This document shows, piece by piece, positions 55,301-64,000 of a stretch of 64,000 nt of DNA. The stretch comes from Phytophthora sp. 'mugwort' (taxonomy: Eukaryota; Oomycota; Peronosporomycetes; Peronosporales; Peronosporaceae): assembly GCA_033558025.1 (NCBI GenBank), contig JAUCEF010000004.1, positions 2,728,001-2,792,000 of the forward strand, read 5' to 3'. Below the pieces are notes generated by a model that worked only from the letters and a program-made list of their open reading frames with translations, ran no database searches and was not told where the DNA came from. Within the stretch, counting starts at the first letter, position 1. Each line of letters begins with the position of its first letter. The translations under genes and the position numbers were made by a program.

Positions 55301-55426
55301 CTTACGGACGGACTCAAACTGTGAGTCGTTCAGATGAGGGAACTCATCCCGGTCCGTGTTTCTAAGACCTCAGAGGTTTCAAGTAGCCACCCGCATAAGC
55401 GAGGACTGACTACAAGTGCTACCAAC

Positions 55427-55752
55427 TGTGACGGGGCACACAACACCTTGCGCACAGGAAGTGTTACTTCCGGAGAGTACACAACTATCAGTGAGCGGCA
55501 GTCCACAAGTCTCTGGTCTGAGGGGCCTGTTACCAATTTAGGTAGATATAAGACTAACTATATTTATAGGTGATCCCCCTAAATGCGTCTACTTACTAGC
55601 TATTAGTCACCTAAAAGTCCCCTAGATGTTATCCTAGTGGGTGGCTATGAGGTCCTTGTATCATACGTGTGGTACCCCTCCGTGACGTCATTACCGTGAT
55701 GTCATAGTGATGTTGGCTGCATCACCTAGGGTACCTTGGTACCCCGTTATGT
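55427..55752 (-). repeat. 5' LTR of the minus-strand gypsy element
   Basis: It reads from about 55752 (ATAACGGGGTACC; the expected TGTAAC start is altered) to TGTGACGGGG at 55427 on the plus strand. From the CGTCACGGAGGGG block onward it is nearly identical to 62679-62931. Its first 70 or so bases differ markedly. Confidence 0.85.
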
Positions 55753-55907
55753 AAGAGAGGACCGCGGATCGGCGGTCAAGACGTCAACACGATATTCGTG
55801 CTCTTTGAGAATCTCTGTCTCATTTACCCTTCTTGATTTACCAGCGCTACTACTACTGTAAGGAACACACAATTATTACCTAGCAAACAATAAACACATA
55901 ACAATCT

Positions 55908-57021
55908 CTACGCCACAGAGTGCGCTTGCGGCCGAGGGATCACCTCCTTCTTCTTGATGGACCGGAAAGCCCACAGTACCACCCACACGCAGATCACCTG
56001 TAGCACATTAAGGTAGCTGAGACCAGCTTTGATGGACGCACACTCAATACCGTTGGCGCACTGGAGCTCGTCAGACTCGTTCGCTGTATGTGTTACCGCC
56101 ATGTACATTTGTGCGATGACGACAATGAGCGATAGCGTCTCCGTCACATATAGGATCTTGCGGATCTTGGCGGAATGGCCCTGTTTCGGCTTTCCGCAGT
56201 TCGCGAAATTGGGTTCTTGCACCACGGGGACGCCGTCTTCATCGTCGCTCAAACTAGCCATATTATATGAGTGGTTCAGCATGCGCTCCGACATCACAGT
56301 GGGCATGCGGAGCTTCTCCTCGCGCTCGAATGTCTGTAGCCGCGAGAGAACACGAAGCCCGTAGATCAGGAAGACGGTGCTAATGATGCCCAGCATGATC
56401 GCACTCCACATTAAATGCAGGTACGTGAGTCCTGTACGGTTGAAGCCCTTGGACAAGAACAGACAAATGTTGTAGAGAATGTAGAATGCCCAGACAACCG
56501 CGATGGCGATACTCTCCAAACAGACGAGTTGAGCTGGCCTTTCGCTCACTGCAGCGCCCTTTTGAATGATAGTAGCCCAGTAGCCAAGCGTCAGGATACT
56601 ATAGAGTATTGAGCACAGACAGGTTAGCCGAGATATGTTCTGGTGACGAGAAACGTTTTTCAAGTGGAACGTACTACACAGAGTAGAGCGCGGCGGTGAG
56701 CGAGTCGGATAGGAAGCTGCTGACGGGGCGGGAAATGAGGTGGCCATAACTTTTCGGATCGGCTCCGGTTAATACCATTGTCAAGGATGCGTAGCAGCAG
56801 AAGAGGAAATTGTACTGCTGCAGCTTGGACGCCTCGTACTTGATTGACCGGATATACATGACGGCGCTAGCGAGCGTCGTCACACCGCCGAGAACGAGAT
56901 AGATTATCTGCACGTGGAGATACGCGTCCGGATTGTACGAGGACAGCGTGCGCACGCAGCCGTCCTCCGTTTGCGCGAGGCCGTAGTCGCATGTGGCGTC
57001 CGTGATGTTCGACATCGCCAC
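55908..57021 (-). CDS. Seven-helix membrane protein (TOM1/GPR137-like), 2 exons, 344 aa
   Basis: In minus sense exon 1 is 57021-56678 and exon 2 is 56598-55908, with a 79-bp GT-AG intron rebuilding ALYSV-ILTLGYW. ATG 57015 (MSNITDATC) is an alternative start. An extracellular-looking N-terminus with paired Cys (CDYGLAQTEDGC) precedes about seven hydrophobic segments: IIYLVLGGVTTLASAVMYI, FLFCCYASLTMVL, ILTLGYWATII, IAIAVVWAFYILYNICLFL, LMWSAIMLGIISTVFLIYG, LSLIVVIAQMYMAV and LNVLQVICVWVVLWAF. The IYGLRVLSRLQ segment after helix 5 recalls the LYGxRL motif of TOM1/GPR137-type proteins. A Ser/Asp-rich loop follows it. The family call is tentative. The membrane topology is firm. Confidence 0.8.
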
Positions 57022-57149
57022 GTTTGTTGTTCGGCTTCGGCGGAGGTTGCAAAGTGAATGTCGTTGTGTAGCCCAGCTGGCCGCGTCTTGACACCATCCA
57101 AGAAGCGACGAGCTCCGCTACGCGTCTCCAGCTGTCGTCTGCTCATGGA

Positions 57150-58000
57150 GTTGATTCACCAGCCGCAATCGCAGCGTACCACGATAAAGCACATGTAGGC
57201 GATTTGCTAGGCGGTCGTGTGTAATACACAAGTATTGTGGGTGACCGTAGAGCACCGCAGCTCTGTCATTTCGTAGTGTATAAGACTTTTGCATCGCTCA
57301 GTTCGACACCTTATTGCTAGCATGTTATAACACGTCATAGCTGCAAGTTACTGATACCAGAAGAGTAAATGACATTGCACTGCAATTTGCAGCGATCGGT
57401 GTAACAAAGCACTGACATATTCGCCTCGGCCAGCTGATTGAGAATTCATGGTCGCAAGTCGCAGCACTAGCGTTCCCTCCAACAAGACAGGTATGTTTGG
57501 ATCCGCATCGATTCCTATTGTGACTGAGTTTGGCAGCTGTTATTCGCAGTTTGCTGCCGAAAGACAGCATTTCAAGGAGTTATGTACATACAGACTTGAC
57601 TTCCATGACAGTCTGGCGCAGGAACATTACATCTCAACTACTACAACATTTATAGTAAAGTAAACTCGATTAATAAAGAAGTCCTACTCTACATAGAGAC
57701 TTGAAGAAAATATGGCAAAACTGTGCCAAATTATTAAACGTTTGCTATAACGATATGTAGGTTATAAACTTGTTTATTGATGAACTTCGTACGGTTTGCA
57801 ATTCAGGACACATTTGCAAGCTGTAGAAGGGATGATCCTCGCTGAAAAAATCTATTTTTTGTACTCAAGTCACACTTACACCTACACATATACTTTCTGT
57901 CTGTATAAGTAGTAGGAGTATACTGTCAGCCCCCTTCCCCCCCACCGGAAGTAGAAGCGCTGACTGTAGCATTGACGTCGAGCTTGCTTGACTCATACAA
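57150..58000. other. Intergenic between the two seven-helix genes
   Basis: Apart from a C-rich run near 57940 the DNA is AT-rich. Plus frame 57448-57663 has no recognised domain. Confidence 0.55.
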
Positions 58001-59064
58001 TCATACAATCGGGTGCGGGACGACGCTCTTCTTGTGCATTCCTCGGAAGGTCCAGAGTAATATCCATACACACGCGCACTGGAACACGTGCAGGAGACCC
58101 ACATTCGAGTTGACCGTGTCGCACGACGTGCCATTTGCGCACGAGAGCTCCACTGGCGTGCCTGAAGCTCGTACTACAGCCATGTAGAGCTGAGCCGCCA
58201 TCCCGACCAAGGACACTGACTCGGCGACGAGCAAGATCTTCTTAATTTTTTGGGGGGTTTTCTTCTTTTGGTTGTCGTCTAGGCTCCGGAATAATGGGGA
58301 TGCCTCCGTCGTCGATAAATTACAGGACTCGTTGGGTAGCATGCGCTCAGCTTCGCCTCGCGCTCATAACCCTGAAGCCTCGATAGTACCCGGACTCCAT
58401 AGACGAGAAACGTCGTGCTGATGTCTCCAAGGGTACACTCACCACCAGTTGCATGTAGACCATCCAAAGCGGCTGAAACCCCTTGAACTCGAAGAGAGAC
58501 ATATTGTAGGCCGTATAGAAGACCCAAACGAAGGCAATAGCTGAGGACTCCAAGAACTGCAGTCTTGCGGCTTGACGACGACCGCAGCGCCCTCCTGAAC
58601 TATCAGAGCCCAGTAGCCTAGCGCCCAAATACTGCGCAATAAAACCACAGCGAACAACAATGTAACCGTTTAGACAAGTCACTAGGTGCAAGATAAGCTG
58701 GCGATCATTTACTACACAGAGTACAGCGCTGCAGTGCAGGAATCTGCCAGCCAGCCCCTGATCGGACGGGGATGATATGGCCGTAGCTGCTCGGGTCGGC
58801 GGCATGGATGATGACAGTGACGGAGGCGTAGGCACAGAAGATAAAGAAGTAATTCTGCAATGGAGAGCCATCATATTTGATTGCTCGCCAGTACATGACG
58901 CCACTGGCGACCACGCTCACGACGCCCAGCGCGGCGTAGATGATCAGGCTGCGCAGATAGGCGCCTGGATTGTACGACGCGAGTGTCTGCACGCACCCGT
59001 CTTCCGTCTGGGCCAAGCCGTACCAGCACGTCGCGTGCGTAATGTTGAGCCCCATGCTCGCCAT
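58001..59064 (-). pseudogene. Frameshifted paralogue of the seven-helix protein
   Basis: It mirrors the intact neighbour: NITHATCWYGLAQTEDGCVQTLASYNPGAYL at the start, YASVTVIIHAADPSSYGHII, then a 1-nt shift. WALGYWALIVQEGAAV and IAFVWVFYTAYNMSLFEFKG are in different frames. VYGVRVLSRLQGYEREAKL and LVAESVSLVGMAAQLYMAVV to PHPIV complete it. At least four shifts separate these pieces, and an exon boundary equivalent to the neighbour's lies near 58710. It arose by tandem duplication and decayed. Confidence 0.8.
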
Positions 59065-60540
59065 AGCGTCCTTGTTCGCTTCTATTTGTGGCGATGGAGG
59101 TCAGCCATCCCGCAGAGCTGATGCAGTTCCGCCAGCCAGTGATGTAGCTTTGGGTCACGTAAGGACGGGCAGGGGTATACAATCTGATCCGGGATTCCAC
59201 GACAAGCAACATCTGTGAATTTAAAGAATATACAATCACCTCGAGTGTGATACACATATCGACGGAAGGTATGGCCTGTGAACAGAAATGCGATCCCATA
59301 AAATCTCAGTGCAAGCGCAGACTTCTTAAAAAAAGTGCAAAAGGAGAAGTAAAAAGGACGTTGGTTATGGCCTATCATCTGATTGTTTTTGGTTTTTACC
59401 AGACTATCCCTTGTTGGCATTATCAAAAACTGGAGTGCAAAATGGTACATTCGGGAACTCGGGAACTTCTTAGCTGGAGTATGCTTTGCTCTCATCTTGG
59501 GCGCGCAGCGGCTGCAGATATTCGTTTTCTCAGGGAGGTACATTATTATCACTTAACTTCTCTTTCTTTGGCTAATGACCATCCATGACCTTGTCGGCAT
59601 TAGTCGCTCATACCTACTACACTCTAACCAGTATAAGCATGTAGAGCGTGATCGCGTCACTTTTACCAGAAAATCTCCAGCAGATATATTTTCTCGTCGC
59701 TCGGTATTGCGACAGCTTCACCTCCATCTTCAGCAGCAAAACGAGATTGTACTATGGAAAGATTCAGTGTGGTATAGCGGGATCGGTCAAAATGCGATTA
59801 AGACCCGATTAGCTTCCCAACGGCGCCCAGACACCGATTAACGGGGGGAGGGGTTCCCCGATGATCTGTGATCCGCTGGACTTGGTCTCACTTTGAATAC
59901 CCATCGGTGGGCTGGATCTGCTCTATTGGGACTCCGAAGGATGCAGCGATGTAAATTCTTGAACGTCCTGGCGGGACCCGGGAATGTGTGGAGCAGCGCG
60001 GAAGCTTTCGCTCTGCTGTCGTTATTGGTTTCGATCTGGGATAGTCGACCTTCGATCGGGAGCCTGGACTTGATCGAGGAAGAGGTTGCCGTATGACGTT
60101 AGTCCTTTCCTTTCCTTGAGTCGTTTGCCGTTTTCTTTTGCGGGATCCTGCGAGTTGGGAGCCGAAGCTATCGTCGGCCGAGCATTGAATGCTGATCGAT
60201 CGAGGTGAGCGCTTGACCAGTATTTCACTATCGCAGGGGACGGTGGGCCAATAGACCAATCCGATCCTCTCACTACGACACTAGATCTGCTACACTTGAC
60301 TGGTAGGCACCTTGGGTTGGCCAATGTAGTTCCCTGTCCGCGGTATTGAAACCTGCCTAAGACGTCCAGTGCAAATTCTTGTCTGATTGTTGTTTATCTG
60401 TTTGTTGACCTATCTTTCCACCCTGGATCCTATCTCGTACCACCTGATTAACCTGATTCATGCCCATCTTGAGCCACTCAACACGTACCGGCTTCATACT
60501 TGCCCATCTCCGAGGATGATTGCTGATCGGATCCCGATCG
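59065..60540. other. No recognised gene
   Basis: Plus frames at 59247-59588 and 59575-59841 look moderately protein-like (LHLHLQQQNEIVLWKDSVWY) but match nothing I can name. From 59840 the composition becomes GATC-rich and merges into repeat-derived DNA. Confidence 0.5.
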
Positions 60541-60777
60541 GCCAGATCGCGGATGTCGGAACTTGTGTATCGATCTGCGAACACTGGTCAGCCCGATCTG
60601 CCAGATCGGGGATGTCCAAACGTGTATACCGGTCGTCGAGCACCGATCAGCCCGATCTGCCCGATCTCAGACGACGGGGCGTATGCCGATCTGAGGGCGC
60701 CGGAACGGCCCGATCTGCCAGATCCCGTATGTCTGAAGCTGTATATCGATCTGCCAGAAATTGCGTGCCGATCCGAT
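60541..60777. repeat. Four-unit tandem repeat of about 59 bp, GATC-rich
   Basis: Units start near 60541, 60600, 60659 and 60717 with GCC(A/C)GATC. They share a following TGT-type stretch, CGATCTG and CAGCCCGATCTGCC. Divergence between units is substantial. Confidence 0.8.
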
Positions 60778-60815
60778 CGAGGGCTGTTCTTGATCGATCA
60801 CGGTCCACTGCATAC

Positions 60816-61592
60816 TGTGGTATTGCAGCACACCCAAATTCGTCAGATGTGGTTACTGAGGCAAGAATCAGAACAATAGCCGAGGTAGTCTTCCCTTATT
60901 GGCCTGCGCTCGGTTGCCCCTAGCGATTTGGCCCTTCCTGGACAGTAGTGTCCCGCTTCCGCCGAGACTAAGTGCCCCAAGCCAGTCAATTCACAGAGGT
61001 CAGCTCAGCTGACTGCCTCTGGCTTAGATCCCGTGTCCTCCACTAAAGAGCAGACGACGGCCGTTAGCTTTGACGGGTCACCGAGAGCAAAGGCATCTCG
61101 GCTTGAAGAGTTACGATACCCGGGCTGTACGGCGTACCGGCCCGCCCCGTTCGACAGGACTTGTCCGTTCGCGCTTGGCGAGATACGCCCTTCACCGGGC
61201 CGACCTAGTTCTCTTGGCGTTACCGGTCAACACCCTACAAGCTATGCTTCGCTGGTGTTATCGGCAACCATAATCCAGTCCGTGCAGGGACTTACTGGAC
61301 AATGTGCACTTGTCTTGGACTTGGAAAGAGTTACTCTGTTATTATTTACTTTCTGGGAGCCCCCAAGGGATTCCTCCTATTGTTAACTATGTTCCTTTAC
61401 AAATATCAAGTGAAATGAAGTGCGCTCGGATCTCGACAGACCCTTCGTAAAGATCTCAATGAACCACCCGAAGTCAGCGACCGGCTGAGTTCATCCAGTC
61501 GAGTAGCCGAGTTGCCAACTGACTTCGTACTCAGCGGGTAGTACCGTGGCTACCTCTTAGTGCGACATGTGAACCATCCCATCTGGCGTTCA
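60816..61592 (+). repeat. LTR-like repeat R2 (inverted relative of 24431-25207)
   Basis: It starts TGTGGTATTGCAGCACAC and follows R1 through AGAATCA(G/C)AACAATAGCCGAG, CCCCAAGCCAGTCAAT, AAAGAGCAGACGACG and TGTGAACCA, ending near GGCGTTCA. No pol sequence flanks it, so it may be a solo LTR. Confidence 0.6.
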
Positions 61593-62081
61593 GAGTCGAT
61601 CTAGGTCGGCCGGGATCTGGATGTCGCCGATCGGTCTTGATCCACGCCTCTGGCTCAATCTTGATGGCCGGCGCCGATCAGATCCCCATGTCGCCGATCG
61701 GTCTTGACCTTCATCCCTTGCCCGGAGCTGTGGTCTAGGCTCGGCCGCGATTTTAGGATCGATCGGAAGTGACTGTGGTCGTATAAAAAGTAGATCGGTC
61801 ACGATCTACTGATCGCCGGTAAGTTTCGACCTTCGTCCGTCACCCGGTCTTCACTCTTTGCTTGATCGACAGCCTGAGAGGCCGTCAAACGCACTTTCTG
61901 CCCCATATCAGTTGTCCTCTGACTGATCTCCTCCGTCTATTTCGCCGATCGGCTCGTTGCCATGGGGCTTGAGTTTCTTATTGGACGCTTTCCCCCATCA
62001 GTTTCCCGTCCGTTATTTATTAAACTAGTTATTCCTCCATTTCCCACGGGCAAGGGCTAGATCGTACAGGGACTCACCCAG
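61593..62081. other. GATCGG-rich spacer
   Basis: GTCGCCGATCGGTCTTGA occurs at about 61622 and 61690, within a CGATC-rich stretch similar in flavour to 60541-60777. No gene. Confidence 0.5.
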
Positions 62082-62230
62082 TATGACGGGGTCACATAGC
62101 ACCTTGTCAGAGGAAGTCTGCAGCGGAGCGTATACAAACTTAGTGAACGGCAGTTCACAAGTCCCCTGGTCTGATGAAGACTAGTTACCAAAGTAAGGTG
62201 GATTTAAGACTAAATATGTCGTAATATAAT
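62082..62230 (-). repeat. LTR fragment of the minus-strand gypsy family
   Basis: TATGACGGGGTCACATAGCACC begins the match. CGGCAGTTCACAAGTC, GGTCTGA and TTAAGACTAAATAT follow the order of the LTR at 55427. It is more diverged than the other copies and stops near the same inner point. Confidence 0.7.
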
Positions 62231-62571
62231 CGTCAATCGGATCCAGGGCGAACAACAAAGGACATGAGAGCGACACTCCACCTCTGAAGCCGTTTATTGA
62301 ACCGAATGGACGTTTACCTGGACACATCTTCTATAGAACAGCTGAAGAAAACGTATGCATTATCTTCGTCTTCGTCAACAATGGTGATCTTTGTTAAAGG
62401 ACGTGGATACGCCACAAATGAGACGCGAAGGTGGCAGCAGCACCAACCATGCAGGAGGGATGTCATCACAACGAATTAATAAAAAAAAAACTAACGAGTT
62501 TTTTTTAATTCACTTGACTTCGGCCGGGAAACGGTGTCGCACTGGGCCCGATAACACAGTAGGTGCTTTAG
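62231..62571. other. Spacer with A10 and T8 runs
   Basis: Only short frames are present. The 5 bp before the next LTR are TTTAG. Confidence 0.5.
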
Positions 62572-62931
62572 TGTAACGGGGTTACATGAAGACTGACAAG
62601 TCACTCTTCAGAGTGGTGTACCCAAGTAGCACTGGTTATGTAGCCCAAATCACTAAGACGCCACCGCAACGATGTCACGGAGGGGTACCACACGTATGAT
62701 ACAAGGACCTCATAGCCACCCACTAGGATAACATCTAGGGGACTTTTAGGTGACTAATAGCTAGTAAGTAAACGCATTTAAGGGGATCACCTATAAATAT
62801 AGTTAGTCTTATATCTACCTAAATTGGTAACAGGCCCCTCAGACCAGACTTGTGGACTGCCGCTCACTGATAGTTGTATACTCTCCGGAAGTAACACTTC
62901 CTGTGCGCAAGGTGTTGTGTGCCCCGTCACA
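62572..62931 (+). repeat. 5' LTR of a second gypsy copy, inverted relative to 55427-55752
   Basis: It starts TGTAACGGGGTTACATGAAG and ends CCCCGTCACA, followed by GT and the primer-binding-like TGGTAGCACTTGTAG. It holds the intact TTAA site that was used by the PiggyBac-like insertion in another copy. Confidence 0.9.
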
Positions 62932-64000
62932 GTTGGTAGCACTTGTAGTCAGTCCTCGCTTATGCGGGTGGCTACTTGAAACCTCTGAGGTCTTAGAAAC
63001 ACGGACCGGGATGAGTTCCCTCATCTGAACGACTCACAGTTTGAGTCCGTCCGTAAGATGGCTGGCATCTTTGGTATGGATGCCTTGCACAGCTTGGCAT
63101 CGTCAACGCAAGCTGCGCAGTTCGAACGCGTCAACGGTTCGACATGTACGAGCGGGGGTCCATTGAACACGTCCGCAGCAGCCTGCCGATTCCGGCCGCA
63201 GAGCCGAAGCACGAAGGGAAAGAAGGTTGAAACCCTCACTTCTGGGTGCGAGAAGCTGAGCTCGCAATGATGATGCTCTCATCTCTTTCGAGCACCGCCG
63301 AGTGGCTTCGCTCCTCCAACCTTAGCGGTCGTGCTAAGAGTTGGGCGTACACGCGGGAAGCGACAACGCCTGGATGCTTCACATCCTAGTCTCAGCTATG
63401 TGAGCAGCTTAGAGCCGCGTTCCTCCCGGTGAACTATGAGAATCGCCAGCGGTAACGCTTCCTGCCATGCAAACAGGGAAGAGGTGGGCTGTACGAGTAC
63501 ATCCAGGAGATGTGGGAGCTCACCGCATCTCTCGTGGGACCCCCACCCCATGAACACATGAAGTGACGGTGTTCATGGATGGCCTAAGAGTAGGCCCGGC
63601 CCGCACCCAGCTATTTCTGGTGCAAGCCAATACTCTGGACGAGGCGTCTAAGTCGCACTCCAAGAGAAGTACAGTCACCACCAGGCGCGCACGCCGGCGA
63701 AGATATGGCTAGGGACAGCGACATTAAGTCGCGGGGGTCCCATCGGGCCAGTTCCCATGAAATTTGGGCTCGCGAAGTAGCTTGATATTCGCTGCTACAG
63801 CTGCGGTAAGCTAGGGCACATGACACGTGCCTGGCCTGCGGGGGGACAACGAAACGTTTCCCTCCAAATCCCATCGCGCTCAAGGGTCGCTGGCAAAGGC
63901 TGCAACCCCGCGGGCAGGGGAACGCAGGCTATCAGTAGGGGAGGGGCTCCCTACTGAGGAAAATCTAAGTTTTCATGACCGGTGCGCGGGCGGCGCGCAC
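62932..64000 (+). mobile_element. Second gypsy copy: leader and gag, cut by the window end
   Basis: This is the inverted counterpart of 54358-55426 with the same length (1,069 bp) and the same frames, such as MAGIFGMDALHSLA at 63058. The codon TGG in the CFTSW stretch is TAG here (near 63389), so gag is interrupted in this copy. The zinc-knuckle region is present near 63793-63838. Confidence 0.9.

Larger units (their letters stand above)
48026..55426 (-). mobile_element. Ty3/gypsy chromovirus-like element, minus strand, internal region
   Basis: In minus sense the order is gag, protease, RT, RNase H, integrase, chromodomain, and a 3' region carrying frames on the opposite strand. It lies between the LTR at 55427-55752 and the split LTR. 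A primer-binding-like TGGTAGCACTTGTAG follows the 5' LTR by two bases. Pol is frameshifted. The strong divergence between its two LTRs suggests that the 3' part may come from a different, older copy. Confidence 0.75.

Noticed and set aside
59247..59841. Two plus-strand frames of 113 and 88 codons
   Set aside because: They look somewhat protein-like but overlap decayed repeat DNA, and no family could be recognised.
60541..60777. 59-bp repeats as a CRISPR array
   Set aside because: The whole 59-bp unit repeats with divergence. There are no conserved repeats with unique spacers, and the context is eukaryotic.

Overview
This looks like a eukaryotic, intron-bearing oomycete genome of Phytophthora type. 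The pointers are short GT-AG introns of about 50-100 bp in compact genes, flagellar (intraflagellar transport) genes as in a zoospore-forming organism, a Crinkler-like effector relic, and oomycete-style Ty3/gypsy, Mutator-like, PiggyBac-like and Maverick/Polinton-like relics. The species cannot be named from sequence alone. I saw no rRNA, tRNA or CRISPR array.

Layout. 1-5.2 kb: a decayed DENR-like translation factor copy, an intact unknown Met-rich protein, a striking 67-nt hairpin, and a LicD/fukutin-like membrane protein. 5.3-6.9 kb: relics of a BED-finger transposase and a retrotransposon gag. 7.76-11.43 kb: a decayed Mutator-like element with 39-40 bp terminal inverted repeats. 11.48-13.76 kb: a broken Crinkler-like gene and a tandem CXC-domain fragment. 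14.6-20.7 kb: a decayed Maverick/Polinton-like element (retroviral-type integrase plus family B DNA polymerase). 20.9-24.1 kb: a decayed Ty3/gypsy pol on the minus strand. 24.4-25.2 kb: an LTR-like repeat with an inverted relative at 60.8-61.6 kb.

27.3-35.3 kb is a dense island of nine intact host genes: an FSH-type serine hydrolase, NTF2, a coiled-coil protein, IFT52, ERH, a tiny two-helix membrane protein, elongin C, a Tmemb_17-type ciliary transition-zone protein and IFT27. Three of the nine are ciliary. IFT52/ERH and the tiny membrane gene/elongin C are head-to-head pairs with starts about 150-170 bp apart, so they probably share promoters.

35.8-55.75 kb is a three-level nest. A minus-strand Ty3/gypsy sequence has its downstream LTR split at a TTAA site by a PiggyBac-like element, which is itself interrupted by a plus-strand Ty3/gypsy element. 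55.9-59.1 kb holds one intact seven-helix membrane protein gene and a frameshifted neighbour paralogue. 62.57-64.0 kb starts a second, inverted copy of the minus-strand gypsy element. Over 1,069 bp of leader and gag the two copies have the same length and differ by very few bases, so this family moved or was exchanged recently. Most transposon coding regions elsewhere are broken by frameshifts and stops. The host genes in the island are all open once introns are removed.
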